Shown here piece by piece: positions 43,731 through 55,279 of a stretch of 64,000 nt of DNA (positions within the stretch are counted from its first letter, which is position 1; the number at the start of each line of letters is the position of its first letter). This stretch comes from Bombyx mori (taxonomy: Eukaryota; Arthropoda; Insecta; Lepidoptera; Bombycidae). The DNA lies in assembly GCF_030269925.1 (NCBI RefSeq), contig NC_085110.1, forward strand, positions 8,432,001-8,496,000, in the 5' to 3' direction. A program made the position numbers and the translations under genes. The notes under the pieces were generated by a model, which was not told the DNA's origin, made no database searches, and saw nothing but the letters and a program-made list of their open reading frames with translations.

Positions 43731-44845
43731 TTAACTGAAATGCCTAGAAATAAAAGCCGATCTTATAATACTCCCTCTAGAAGAGTCCTGAGTATTAGGT
43801 ACTGGGACATTTTCTAGCTCAATTTCAGGGTTCAGCTCAGGTTCATTGGTCATTAAACAAATGTTGTGTAGGACAGCACAAGAGACTATAATATTACATG
43901 TATTTGGTGTACTGTTTTGTAATTTTCTACACAAACAAGCAAAGCGTCTCTTTAATACACCATTTACACGTTTTATAATGTTTCTCGTTAATAGATGTGC
44001 TCGATTGTATCTGTGTTCTGGGTCTGTTTGAGGATTGAGTACAGGAGTGTACATAAAGCCAGTCTGCGCAATAACCACTGTCTCCGACAAGAATGCCAAC
44101 TAAATCGCCTTCTTCAAATCTCGAATCTGCTGTTGTTAAATATGCGCGAATCATGCACAGGCCATCGCACAACAATGTCGTATATTTCCATTTGCGGTCC
44201 ACATATTATTTGGACATTGATAGAAAACCAGCCTTTTCTATTACGAAAGATTTCTCCCCTTGCTCTGGATGGATTTTTTATTGGAATGTGTGTGCAATCA
44301 ATACATCCAATTACACCTGGAAACCCTGCAATTCGGTAGAATTTTCTTTTAGTTTCAACCCTTTCATTTAATGCAGGGAATTTAATAAATTGCCTGGAAA
44401 TCTCTTAGAAATGTTTGCTACCGTTTTTGATACTACGGATTGAGAAATTTTGTGCAAGTCGCCACAAACAATCTGAAAAATAAACATACCACATGAAATC
44501 AATTGAAAGTTATAAATTATAAATATTCTATTATGTAGACACAAAAGCACATTATGCACGAACCTGAAAATTGCCTGTTGCGTAAAATCTCAAAGCAATT
44601 AGCACTTGTAATATCGGCGTTAAAGGTAGTCCACGATCGTTTTCATTAATGTTGTTAGTCAACAAAGGCAGCAAAATATGCACAACCGAATCTTTGCTAA
44701 GCCGGTAACGTTTTCGGAATTCGTCGTCATCGTAAACTTCCAACGGGTTATCTGCATCTCTCAAATACCTTCGCAACGGATAATTATACACTCTGCTATC
44801 AAAAATATAGTTAATAAATTCTTCAAAACTGCTCTCAGAAGTCAT
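43731..44845 (-). pseudogene. PIF/Harbinger transposase (HARBI1-like), frame-broken
   Basis: Minus strand. Exon 1, 44845-44564 (94 codons, ATG at 44845), has an N-terminal region rich in Arg/Tyr (YNYPLRRYLRDADNPLE) and LRFYATGNFQ, typical of Harbinger. Exon 2 starts at 44472 (CGDLHKISQSVVSKTVANI), then shifts frame near 44375 into NERVETKRKFYRIAGFPGV and GCIDCTHIPIKNP (first catalytic Asp). A later frame contains GDSGY (second Asp, ~44090); another shift leads to RYNRAHLLTRNIIKRVNGVL, where the family's catalytic Glu (usual context IERxFGVLK) appears as Lys. At least two frameshifts plus the missing Glu make it a pseudogene. It is convergent with the Myb-like gene, the normal PIF/Harbinger layout. 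Element ends were not found. Confidence 0.85.
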
Positions 44846-45478
44846 CTTGTATTAAACGCTATTTTGAGAAATGTTCAAGGTACGTCGCGACGTACCTTGA
44901 CTTGACAGTTCGCCTACTTCACTCCGCCCCCTGATCACGTAAAAATTTGCGACAGCCACAATTTTGCAGATGTTGTGCAGACGCGTCGCGACCGATCGCA
45001 AAACGTCAAATTATTTCGTATCACGTACCGCGATTGTTCGCTTACCGCTTACTGCAGTTTTCTATCATACAACTAGCGCCAGTCGCAATCGGGTAGCAAT
45101 AATTGGCACTAAAAAGCCACATAACTTTTTTTTTTTTGCTGAACAAACCAGCAAATGAGTTTATAAAAGCGCGTCACCTAAAAACATTTCAAAATGTTCA
45201 AGTGGAATTCACGTTTGAAACGCCAAGTGAGAGCTGCTAATTCTGTTCTTTTCGATGAAGCGTTACTAAAAATAAGTGATCTAATAATAATTTTTGCTTT
45301 ATTTTGAATAATAGCTATAAAAATGTAATTGTGTAATATCAAACACTGATAACATTTTTTTTGTAATCATTTGTTAATTTGTAATAAAAAAATAGTTGTA
45401 TAAGTACGTTACGTACCTGTTTTAAAAAATAATGGATCAAAATTATAGCCTAATTTATTAATTTCATTATCAATTAAG
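44846..45478. other. Harbinger 5' flank, no gene
   Basis: GC-richer block 44880-45075 (acgtcgcgacgtacc palindrome near 44880-44897; cgcgtcgcgaccgatcgc ~44980) may contain the transposon terminus, but I could not pair it with a left end. The rest is AT-rich. Confidence 0.4.
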
Positions 45479-45885
45479 TAAGTACATAAGCTCACAACCC
45501 ATCTAGTGTTAAGAGGTATAGACCTCACAACGTGAATGCCGCCCCCACCTTTAGAAACAAGGTCTGAGTCTCAACTGTATACAAAAACGGCTGCCCCATT
45601 CTTTAAACTGCAACGCATTACTGCTTCGCGGTAGAAATGGGCGGAATGGTGGTCTTGCGGGTTAATCAAACGCCCTGCCGCCAACGATTTCTTAAAGAAT
45701 ATTTGCGAGTTAGATTTTAAATAAAAGATGAATGAAACCTTAACCGTGGAAGTCCTCCATGTATATATGTCCTACATGTTTCATTGGATTTATTGATATC
45801 TGCCTGCGGGATTATAACACTGGTTCAATCGCATCGGAAGTCGGCCGTCTTTACTACACCGCTTAGGCCACGACGATTTCAAATT
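45479..45885 (-). repeat. Old full-length Bm1 SINE
   Basis: Diverged copy: ctcacaacccatctagtgtt, cactgcttcgcgg-like body, and at the right end the tRNA-like head in reverse (gcctgcgggattataacact; cgcttaggccacgacgattt). Minus orientation. Confidence 0.8.
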
Positions 45886-46797
45886 AAATTCTAAAATAAA
45901 TGAGTTAGTTTGATGGTTTTATCCAACCAGTCGACGATATTCTAGGAGAGATGCTGCTATTCTTTATCAAGTAATAGATAGTGGATTTGCTTGACTTGGC
46001 AAGAGTAGACAGAAATATAGTGCACTCTTTCACAGCTTGAGGGGAAATAAAAGCTGTGCAGACTATTCAAAATAATGTTCACCCAAGGTCATGGGCAATA
46101 TGACGTGAATAGGAAACTGCATGTCAGAGACATTAACTTAATGTTCTATATATTTTTAAACAAATGAATCTCATATTTTAAGACAATTAATAAATATTTA
46201 TTTTTATAATTGGTCCAGTTTTTCGTCGACGAAGCCATCTTAAGAGAAGCTTCATTGCAAATATCAGGCCGATATTTAGTAAGTTATTTTTATTCAATAA
46301 CCAGGTACTCTTTGCACTCACTTACTGCAGTAAGAATGTTAATCAATCATTATATTATCTAGACTCTAGCGGACAACAAACAAGAGTAGACACATCGTGG
46401 GTTGTAGTTGTAGAAAGAGAAGAAAATGGAAACTAAGGCGAACCACTGGCTCATGCAGCTTTCATTTCAGCAGAGGCTGCTCGCACGCAGGCAGAGGCCG
46501 CGCATCTTCCAGCTGAGATATATGTATCTCAGTAAAAAAAATTTAAGGAATTGACCAATATCGGCAAAAACCTTGTTTAAAATAATATGATCCATTTTTT
46601 TATTATTTTAGCTGTGTCCGTAATAGTTTATATTACCATAAAAACAAAATAGCGCTTGTTACTTAATAATAGTCAAGCAAATCCAAATATATACGTTTTA
46701 CTTTAGGCTGGTACTACAGTAAATTTTATGAAACTCATGAGTATATTTTACGCTAATAAAACTACTCTCAACTTAGCATTTCAAAATGACTATTTCT
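45886..46797. other. No gene seen
   Basis: A GC-richer patch at 46430-46500 (gctcgcacgcaggcagaggc) has no supported frame. Possibly old repeat. Confidence 0.4.
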
Positions 46798-47040
46798 TTT
46801 TTTATTGCTTAGATGGGTGGACGAGCTTACAGCCCACCTGGTGTTAAGTGGTTACTGGAGCCCATAGACATCTACAACATAAATGCGCCACCCACCTTGA
46901 GATATAAGTTCTAAGGTCTCAGTATAGTTACAACGGCTGCTCCACCCTTCAAGACGAAACGCATTACTGCTTCACGGTAGAAATAGGCAGGGTGTCGGTA
47001 CCTACTCGTGCGGACTCACAAGTGGTCCTACCATTAGTAG
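46798..47040 (-). repeat. Bm1 SINE 3' half
   Basis: tttttattgcttagatgggt at the left (SINE A-tail in reverse), then tggtgttaagtggttactgg, gagatataagttctaaggtc, cctactcgtgcggactcaca, ccattagtag at the right. Minus orientation, head missing. Confidence 0.92.
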
Positions 47041-47687
47041 AATACCAGTATTTGGCATGTTCTGTTTCTAGTCTATAGGGTTATAGAGCTATTACCTTGC
47101 TATCATCCTACTTACCTCGACCCCAAGTCTAGTTATATTTCTTTGAAGTTATCGGTACAGTCGATATTATATTTCAATTGTGGCTTCAATTTCATGCGGC
47201 AAGAAGTTGGACATGTATTACAAACAAACTATGATTTGCTAATTAAAAATTATTATTCAAATAAAACAAAATTACACAAAAAAAAATTATCAAACTTATC
47301 ATAATGAACAATAATCAGTGGTGGTTGATCCACATTTTGTCTAAATTATGAATTATGTTTTTCATTTTGTGAGTATCCAACAAAATCTAGAAGAATTATG
47401 GTATATTAACTAGTCGATTTGTTATTCATTCTATTCTATTATTTAAAACAGCAGTATATACAATAATATATATATAACAACACAACATACAAACGGGGTT
47501 AACATAAAAATAAAATGATACAGAACAAATTGAGCACGACAGATTAAAACATTGTCTTAATAAAACAACCTCACAATTTTGCTTTCAAATAGTTTGTATA
47601 TTTCCACTAAGCACAATTAAAAAATTATAAGCAGAAATAATTAGGCTATTCTTGCCCTCTCAGTTTACATAATTAAGAACAGCAGTT
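47041..47687. other. AT-rich, no gene
   Basis: Nothing recognisable; includes an AT dinucleotide tract near 47465. Confidence 0.4.
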
Positions 47688-49401
47688 TTAAAAATATCTA
47701 CATAAAATTACTAGAATACAGAGGTTGGATAAATTTAATGTCTGTTCTCCACAATCCAATTGAACCACCCTTGAATGTTGACATGGTGCTAAGTGCTGTG
47801 TTTCCTGTTCTCTCCCAAAATATACAATGTTATGAATTTGATAAGAAACATCATTTTCAGCATCTTCATCAGAGAGTTGGGGCACTGGAAACCCATGTGT
47901 GTTTGCCATGTTATGCAATACAAGCTAACAATTATGGTCTTGGCCATCATATGATGATCATAATGCAGTACTCTATGTACCAACAAGCATCTCCAACTGG
48001 CTTTCAATACTCACAATGGTCAACAGTGTTCCTGGTATGACAATAAACATTACTATAGTACTATATATTAACGGCCTTCCCAGTTTTAAACATACTTTTA
48101 GATTGAGTATTATTTTGTAGTCAGGTTACTGAGACAGAGCTCATGATGTTTTACTTGCCTAAAAACCAAACTATTTCACTATTATGGTGCAGGTCCTGCA
48201 TAGGCATATTCAGTTATGTTAAGCCAGACAAATGTATCATGAAATGTTGCATCAATACTTAAAATGTTAAGATCACTATCACAGATCTGAAAAATTTAAT
48301 TCTTTAGATAAGTACTATCAAATGTTTGTTATTGTGAATGATAGGCTTCAGCAAAATACTTACTATTTGCACATTCTTGAAATGATAATGCTTGCGGTTC
48401 TAAAACCTTTCTTCATATACAGAAGATCTGATAAGTGCAAATGAGTGCCATCTATACACCCCGAAACCCCAGGAAAGCCAAATTTATTGTAAAACCTATA
48501 ATGAAAAGAAATTTATTTACTATTATATTATGTTTTCAATCACAAAATTATTATTGTTCAAATATCTATGTACTATAAAAATAAGACAAATTTTGAATTA
48601 AAAAAAATTATGTAGGAAAGATTAATGGTGGCCTGAAGGCCTTTCCAGTTTCACCAGGACTTGACATTTCTCAGAACTCTGTTTAAAATATAGCTATATA
48701 TAGCTAAATATAGCTATAGTTATAAAGCTTCAAGAATATAACTGATCTATATGATTGACTCGTGGAAATTGTAAAATCAGTGGAACTCTTGTGCTCTATA
48801 CTATGAGATAATTATTGAACTTACCCATTTATAATAACTTGTGACCCATTGTACTGTTTGCAGAAACTTAAAATGTTTCAATAAAACTGGAAGATTGTTT
48901 AATGCCATAGCCACTTCCCTAATGGCATTGGATTTACTACAGTTTAACTCAAAATGCAAAAAGCTCATTCCCACAGGTTTCTGGTATGAAAATTTGCAAT
49001 GCTGTTAACACCTGTATAAACAAGTTATTTAAAACATTTAGTTAAGAATAAATCTGAAATCAAAAAAACAATGCTACTTTTGAAGACAAGATTTTGTGAA
49101 TCTTTTATTTTCTTCATTATTTACACATATTAAAATGTTAAATTGAATATATATAAGTACCTTGCATTTTACTTTCTATTCTTGTTCGTCTTGATGATCT
49201 AGGTTATTAACGGCTTTAATTCAGAGCACAATTGTAAATATTGATGTTTCGAAATTCTGTAATGTGTTCTGAACAAACTTTCCGATAGATTAAGGGGTCA
49301 GGCTTGATCACGAAGACAGCGTCGCAAACGCACTGATTCGTATGTATCCGACCTAATTCCTTAGACTCCAAAGCCCCATTTATTATTTGAGCTCTGTCCA
49401 T
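47688..49401 (-). pseudogene. Second PIF/Harbinger transposase remnant
   Basis: The minus strand, read right to left, has an N-terminal-like piece (49401-49216, MDRAQIINGALESKELGRI), a catalytic piece near 48490-48400 (NKFGFPGVSGCIDGTHLHL, first Asp), a piece near 48290-48200 (ICDSDLNILSIDATFHDTF, matching the family's CDxDLxIxxVxAxxPG stretch), a damaged GDxGY region near 48000, and a C-terminal part (~47918-47700, MHNMANTHGFPVPQLSDED). Pieces are in different frames separated by possible introns. It is a different lineage from the copy at 43731-44845 and clearly inactive. Confidence 0.75.
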
Positions 49402-50230
49402 AGTAACATACCTAGAAGAAATATTAATTAGTAAAAAATAAACTTTATAACCTCAACATTATTAATGTACTTAAATTGCCCAGCGTGGTATTTAATGTTA
49501 ATACTATGGAAAACACAAACACAAATAAAGATCTAAACCAATTACACTTACCTAAATCAAGTTAATTAATTTAATTTCACAAATTTTACACTTGCAGATA
49601 GTTAGCAACAATTCAGCACCAGATACAAAAGGTGTCGCAAATTTGACAAACGAAATTGCTAAATATCTGCTGTTGTGTGGCAGACAAAAGCATCCGTAAT
49701 ACCGACTTTAAGCCAATTGTTGTTAGTTGTATGGAAAAGAATGCACTAAAGTTTCACAAATCGCTCTGCAGAGGCAGCACTAGTGATGGTCCGCGATCTG
49801 CTTTTTTGTTGTAAGTCCGTAATACGAAATGGACAGTTGACAGCAATATTTGCACAATATTTGTCTTCTGCTAATTGTCTGCGAAATACGTGATACAGCT
49901 GCCGGTTAGGAAAATGTTCCAAGGACGTTTGAGTGGAGTTTATTTTTACGACTAAGCATACCAAAACGAGCGTTGGAGGTTGAGTCGAGTCGAGTTAAGC
50001 TCGTGTGAACGACTAAAGATACGGGTGTTAGACTCCGTACCACGAGTCGTGTCTCGCAGACATTTAGATTTAATTTCCAAGAAATTTAAAATTAAACTGA
50101 TTTTATAGTAATAGGTAATAGTATTTAAACACAATAAAAATTATATTTTTTTTATATCGGCCTAACCTATCTATATCTATACTAATATTATATTTCCAAG
50201 CGCTATAGTACTAAATAAAGAAAAAACATT
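49402..50230. other. Right flank of Harbinger remnant, no gene
   Basis: Contains ttgagtcgagtcgagttaag (short GAGTC repeats ~49985) and nothing that codes convincingly. It may include an unrecognised element end. Confidence 0.35.
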
Positions 50231-50431
50231 TTAAATTTTAATTATATAATTATGGTCATCTATTGGGGCTATTCCAGACATACTGCAAGGACTATTCGGA
50301 TCATATACATTCATATCACTATCATTATCAGATTCTGTTTCGCTATCACTTGCTGCAAATATTATAAATCGGTCCATTTTTTCGTCTATCAGAGCGTCGT
50401 TTTTAAAATATTCATCTTCTAGATGCTCCAC
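50231..50431 (-). pseudogene. Small acidic ORF, transposon-like
   Basis: 66-codon frame starting MEHLEDEYFKNDALIDEKM, then ASDSETESDNDSDMN. The composition resembles the frame at 6504-6740 and N-termini of Harbinger-type transposases. No catalytic region adjoins it. Confidence 0.3.
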
Positions 50432-50601
50432 ATGCTTACATTGAATAGCCTAATCTTCTGATGTTACTTTTTATCAATTTAGATATTATATACTTAGTCT
50501 GGCCATAAATACTGTTACAAAGGAAAACAAAAAAAAATCTATGGCAAATAACATTTATTACTTTTACAGTGTGTTAGTTAAATACATAAATATAAAACAA
50601 T

Positions 50602-51587
50602 TTAAAGTATAAAAAGCTTATTCGAAGTGGCTGCAATACAGTCCTTTAAACGTTGAGGCCAGTTATCAATAGAAGCACGCACTCTTTCCATGGGAAAATT
50701 ATTCACTGTCAATCGTACGGATTGTTTTAGGGACTCCAAATTATCATGGCGTTTCGAGCAAGCCGAACTCTCTAAAACTGACCATAAATCATAATCCAGC
50801 GGATTAAGATCGGGATGAAGTCCGAAACGTTCGTTTCCAACCAAGACTGCGTAGACCGAGCTTTATGACCTGGCGCCGAGTCTTGCTGGAAGGACCATTC
50901 TTGATTATTGAACATGGTGTTGTTAAGGGGCTTCACTACCTTCTCAAGAATGGTATCTTGATACACTTGTGCCGATGTTTTGATACCCTTTTCACAAAAG
51001 TATGGTCCAGTCACTCCTTCATAGCTAATACGCCACCAAACCATCACTGAAGTCGGATAGTGCCCACGTTGCACTCTGTCGACTAATTGGGAAGCTTCCT
51101 TAGAGCTTTGAGCATAAATACGATCATTTTGTTTGTTAAAATGTTGCTTAATTGTAAAAAAATTCTCATCCGTAAACAAAATTTTTCTATGACCTCCCTT
51201 TGCGTACCGCTTCAGTAGTTGTTTCGATTTTACCACCCTATTCTCTTTAAAATTATCAGTTAAGAAATGACCAGTACGTCTCTTATAGGCTGCAAGTTCT
51301 AAGTCATCTTTTAAAATACGCAACATAGTTCTAGGTGCTATCTTCATCTCCCGAGATAAGATCTTTTGCTTTCGGACAGGATTTCTTCGAATTCTTTCCC
51401 TTACTGCTTTGACCACCTTTTTCGTATGAACACTACGTGGACGGCCAGATCTTTTTCTGTCACAAACAGAGGAGGTCTCATTGCACGTATTAATGGCCCG
51501 GTACACAAACATTTTACTAATACCAAGCGTATGGAGAGTTTTAAAAATTGCATTTGGCTCCATACCTACTTTGTGTAGTGCAATCAC
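50602..51587 (-). pseudogene. Mariner/Tc1 transposase, frame-broken
   Basis: The main frame, 51587-50772 (271 codons), has an N-terminal helix-turn-helix (MIALHKVGMEPNAIFKTLH; GISKMFVYRAINTC), a second HTH with a GRPRS motif (~46-50), and the catalytic core: first Asp in ILFTDENFF (~137-145), second in FQQDSAPGHKA (~231-241). About 20 residues later the frame is lost; the overlapping frame 50844-50602 continues LHPDLNPLDYDLWSVLE to the C-terminus. The join lacks about nine residues usual before SPDLNPLDY, so a small deletion caused the shift. The third catalytic residue lies in the second frame. The wording fits the DD37-type (maT/ITmD37) branch, not certain. Confidence 0.9.
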
Positions 51588-51782
51588 AGCGATTCGGTTC
51601 TCTTTATCACCTTACTCCTGAGCTTTATGATTGCTCATTGAGTTTTCTCATTTTGGCGCCAATACATTATACAAAATTTTGGATCGCTGTGATTGCACTA
51701 CACAAAGTAGGTATGGAGCCAAATGCCAATTCACAAAAATTTTGTACAATGTATTGGCGCCAAAATGAGAAGACTCAATGAG
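51540..51782. repeat. Palindromic duplication of the mariner 5' region
   Basis: The segment tgattgcactacacaaagta through tatggagccaaatgc occurs on the minus strand (~51600-51550) and on the plus strand (~51690-51730), with cattttggcgccaatacatt on both sides of a centre near 51655. The transposase start is therefore present twice, head to head, inside one element. Confidence 0.88.
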
Positions 51783-51867
51783 CAATCATATAAAAATGAC
51801 AGATTCCAAATTAAAATGTAATATTTTGTTTATTTTTAATTGTAACAGTATTTATGGCCAGACTAAG

Positions 51868-52192
51868 TATTTATAATAGCAGCAATAATTGAAAAATCAT
51901 TATTGTAAGAAGGAATAGGAAAGTGAGAAAAAGGAAGATGATGTTTGACTAGTAAGGCAACCCCGCCATACACGTCAATACGATCTTCTCGGAGACAGGT
52001 ATATCCAGAGTACCTAAAAGGAGCACCTGGTTTTAGCCAAGTCTCCTTTAGAGCAAAGATAAAAGATTTATATTTATTTATAAGATAAATTATATCACTT
52101 TTCTTAGACGAAGCACTTATATAGTTCCATTGTAAAGCTTTGGCTTGCTTGTCCATTATTAATATAATTTGGTAAGTTAACGATAGTGTCAA
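51868..52192 (-). pseudogene. Jockey LINE ORF2, endonuclease start only
   Basis: Minus frame from ~52155. It reads ALQWNYISASSKKSDIIYLI (start of an AP-endonuclease fold; consensus W.N in that position), then FALKETWLKPGAPFRYSGY and GGVALLVKHHLPFS. The frame ends at the mariner border (51868). No endonuclease C-terminus, reverse transcriptase or 3' tail follows on the far side of the mariner, so the LINE is truncated there. Confidence 0.8.
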
Positions 52193-53112
52193 TTAAAGGG
52201 GCAGCGTTGGACGGCTGAAGAATATTAGACTGTGATGAAGTGTTAATAATAATTTTAATGAGGTCTGTAATTGATTGTAATGTCAATTCATTATGGTTAT
52301 TTGAGTTTAATGCACAACCATTTCTGGGTGAGGGCATATTATAGTCCTTAATTAATTCTTGTTATGGTTTTTTGTCATAACCTTTAGATAGCTTAGGAAC
52401 AGATTTTGGTTTAAGAAAAACAGTCTTTTTGTAAGAGTTACTGAAAGGTTGTTTATGAGGCTGTTCATATTGAGGAGTAGAAATAGTAGAAGCCCCGGCA
52501 TTGGAAGAAGAAAGTAAAGCATCAGCATAAGATATTTTAGAAATGGGTGCATGAATTTTAGATGCTTCAGCGTACTAAATACAGCTCTTGGCCATAGTTT
52601 CTTTGATGGCTTTTTGGCGCTCAAATTCTAGACATCTTTTACTTCTGGCAAAATGGGAACCTTGGCATAAACAACAGTATGCATCTTCCTCTAGGATATA
52701 GCACTGGTCAGCAGTATGGTCTTGGCCATACTTGAAACACTTTGGTTTTGACCTGCATAATGCTTTTACATGATCAAATCTGCAACAATTGTAACACTGT
52801 ATTGTGGGTAAAATTTGAAGATCAACTGGAAGAGCAGTGTAGCAAATAAAAATTCGCTTAGGTAGAATTTGCCCATAAAATGTGAGAACCACAATTTCAG
52901 TAGCCTTAAATTCACAGCCATTACTAATAATGATACGCCGTCTCATTCTTCTTACTTTTAAAATTGGACCGCATCCAACAGGTAAATTAATATTTCCCAT
53001 AAATTCTTCATCTGACCACTCAGCAGATATGCCTCTTACAACACCCATACGGGTCACAGTAAATGTTGGGATAAAAACCTTATACTCGGCTGATTGCAAA
53101 GCAGGGCTGTTT
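52104..53112 (-). pseudogene. Jockey LINE ORF1 (Gag-like), C-terminal part
   Basis: Minus frame 53099-52575 (174 codons) begins SAEYKVFIPTFTVTRMG, VVRGISAEWSDEEFMGNI, and ends with zinc knuckles CYNCCRFDHVKALC, CFKYGQDHTADQC and CCLCQGSHFARSKRC, the CCHC signature of Jockey-type ORF1. Downstream the frame shifts and continues with SYADALL-like residues to ~52320 and an Asn/Ser-rich tail (52337-52104). The N-terminal part lies at 60463-59984 and 53554-53494, separated by later insertions. Confidence 0.88.
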
Positions 53113-53122
53113 AGGAAATAAT

Positions 53123-53401
53123 CGATTCGCCTCGAAGGCTCCGTCGGCTGGGCGTCCTTGGGGTGAGCCGCGCCGTCTGGTTGTAGTGTTGACCGCGGTA
53201 GCCCCCCTACCTCATCCGGGTTCTGACCTCGGAGGGGATCGGACGTCGGGTGTAAGAGTGCAGGGGAGTCGTTTAGTGGGTGGGTTCCTAAAATCCTTGG
53301 GCCCGCGGTCTGCTCACAACACCATGCAGATCGTTGAGTCTCACATACCCCGCGCGCCCCTTTTGCGCGGGGACCTCGTAGGAGGTTCGGCCCTCTACCC
53401 G

Positions 53402-53484
<83 letters not shown>
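53123..53484 (+). mobile_element. LINE 3' fragment with ~83-base poly(A), inserted in Jockey ORF1
   Basis: GC-rich sequence (cgattcgcctcgaaggctcc ... gaggttcggccctctacccg) ends in an uninterrupted A-run at ~53402-53484. A 9-bp duplication GGAAATAAT flanks it (53114-53122, 53485-53493). The GC-rich tail recalls R1/TRAS-type Bombyx LINEs, but I cannot name the family. Removing it restores continuity of the Jockey ORF1 frame, confirming it as an insertion. Confidence 0.85.
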
Positions 53485-53486
<2 letters not shown>

Positions 53487-53493
53487 AAATAAT

Positions 53494-53554
53494 TTTCGTC
53501 CTGGTAATTATTAAAAGACAGAGTCAGTCTATTACGGCCAATTCGTTTTAAGCT
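53494..53554 (-). pseudogene. Jockey LINE ORF1, short middle piece
   Basis: The minus strand reads GSLKRIGRNRLTLSFNNYQ then DENYF, the conserved 'VKRIGRNRVSV' region of Jockey ORF1, stranded between the poly(A) LINE fragment and the 6.4-kb foldback element. Confidence 0.85.
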
Positions 53555-54143
53555 TCCGTTAACAGGTGAATGAAGTTAGCCCCTCAAAAAAATTTTTTTT
53601 TCCTGTTTTCTACTTATTTTCTATTAATTCGTTTGTTCATCATTTGTTCTTGATTGTTCATTGTTAATAATTGTTTGTTCCCCATTTATTTATTTTAAAA
53701 AAAATATTAAAAATATATCTAAAAGTTAGCCCCTCGATTGCAATTTTTAATATTTTTTCGTCCTTAATTACTCGTAAATATTCATTTTCGATTGTTCTTA
53801 TATAAAATACGTTTGTTCTCTTTCGAAATTACTCATTTTTTGTTTAATTAATTGTATTAGTTGAATAAATGTATACAAAATATGTGTACTGCGCATGCCA
53901 TAAGTGTATAATCTATGGCGCATGCGTCAACTATAATGCCTAAACTTTCTACACGGTTTTAATCGTGAAAAAAAAACAATTATAAATCCTGAAGGATCAA
54001 TTAATTGGTATACAGTTTAATTAAAAAAATTAAAAACAAAATAAATAAAATAATGTGCATTCGCGTAAAGTTAGACCAAATACATTTTTTCCATCCTCCT
54101 ATATACCTATCGCTATGAAGGTATAAAAAAGATAGGTTAAGAG

Positions 54144-55143
54144 TAGACATGCGCAAAACATCACTTCCCAATGTAATGTGATATGACATCACTTTTACAG
54201 ACAGGTGATATTACTCGAAAACATTACACATCACTCATAACATTACTCGGTGCGTTCAATAGATACTGTGACGACGAATACATTGTATCTATACACCCGA
54301 ATCATTACTTAAGTGATGTGTTGATACACATCACTTAGGTAATGATTCGGGTATGTCATTACAGTAGTGTATTACAATACAAAGTATGAACTTTGTATTG
54401 TAATACACTGTTATATTACTTGACAGAGATTGACTTACTTAATAATATAATAATTTTATTTTTTACTTAATATAATTTATTGTGGGATGAACGGATTTCA
54501 TATGGCGACTTAGACTGCAAATTGAGCTCGACAATAATGTTAATTAATATATTATACGAGAGCAGTAGATGCATTGTTTCGGCGCGATATCTTCAAAGTG
54601 CATCCAAGGAGGACTGTACTTTCATTTAGACGCCGTTATTTCTTTCACTTATTAAACACGCATTAAAACAAATAATAAAACTATCTTCAAACAAGTGCTT
54701 AAGTAATTCAAATCAAACACAAAAATTAATATGAAATATTACTAAACAATTACGAGCGACTAGCGATTTTACAAAAGTTGCGAATAAAAAATTAAGTAAC
54801 TACTTGCGGGGAACTACCGGCTGGCCGCATGAAAAATATAAACACAAATACCTATATTAAAATTCAGACTTACCATAGGTATAAAAATGTACCTAGCGGC
54901 CAGGGCATACGGTTCAAAATCACTAGGAATAATTCCGTGTCTCTTGCTCATTTATTTTGCGTCGATCGGTCTGTCTCGCTCGCTCGGTTCCGTTCGTGTA
55001 TTAAGGAACATTACACGACAAAGAAAGAAACATGTTGGGTGATAGTGTGATGTTTGTTGCCTTCGCGTAATGTGTGATGTTGCATTACATCGTAGGGTAA
55101 TATTACCCGAGTAATATCACTCGCATTACTTACACATGTCTAG
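54144..55143. mobile_element. 1-kb hAT-like element nested in the left arm
   Basis: Begins TAGACATGCG and ends CACATGTCTA (inverted, one mismatch), with a perfect 8-bp duplication GTTAAGAG (54136-54143, 55144-55151). The right arm at ~59408-59420 shows the empty site (gtgaactcttaacctatc), which proves the insertion. The interior is AT-rich with many gtaatg/cattac and catcac motifs in both orientations, and no transposase. Exactly 1000 bases by my count. Confidence 0.93.
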
Positions 55144-55279
55144 TTAAGAGTTCACATAGGTAATATAAACAAATAAGTAAATATGTTCATTATTTATCTT
55201 TCAAGAGATAATGTAGGTATACATTATAATAACATTTTGACACAGTCGAAATTATATTCCTAACATTAGTAAAATAACA

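Larger units (their letters stand above)
50493..51867 (-). mobile_element. Mariner-like transposon with TA duplication
   Basis: The terminal inverted repeat cttagtctggccataaatac (then tgttaca) is at 50493 and, inverted, ends at 51867; TA flanks both sides (50491-50492, 51868-51869). The 1375-bp element carries a broken transposase. Its 5' side (about 51540-51780) is a palindrome, described separately. A solitary similar terminus is at ~30262. The right flank is the endonuclease part of the Jockey LINE. Confidence 0.93.

Noticed and set aside
43927..44371. Several plus- and minus-strand ORFs over the Harbinger core
   Set aside because: Antisense or off-frame shadows; the motif-bearing minus frames were used instead.
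47738..48040. Plus-strand 100-codon ORF
   Set aside because: Opposite strand of the second Harbinger remnant; no motif of its own.
53186..53551. Plus-strand ORF with a poly-lysine run
   Set aside because: The lysines are the translation of the LINE poly(A) tail; the frame crosses the insertion border and is not a gene.
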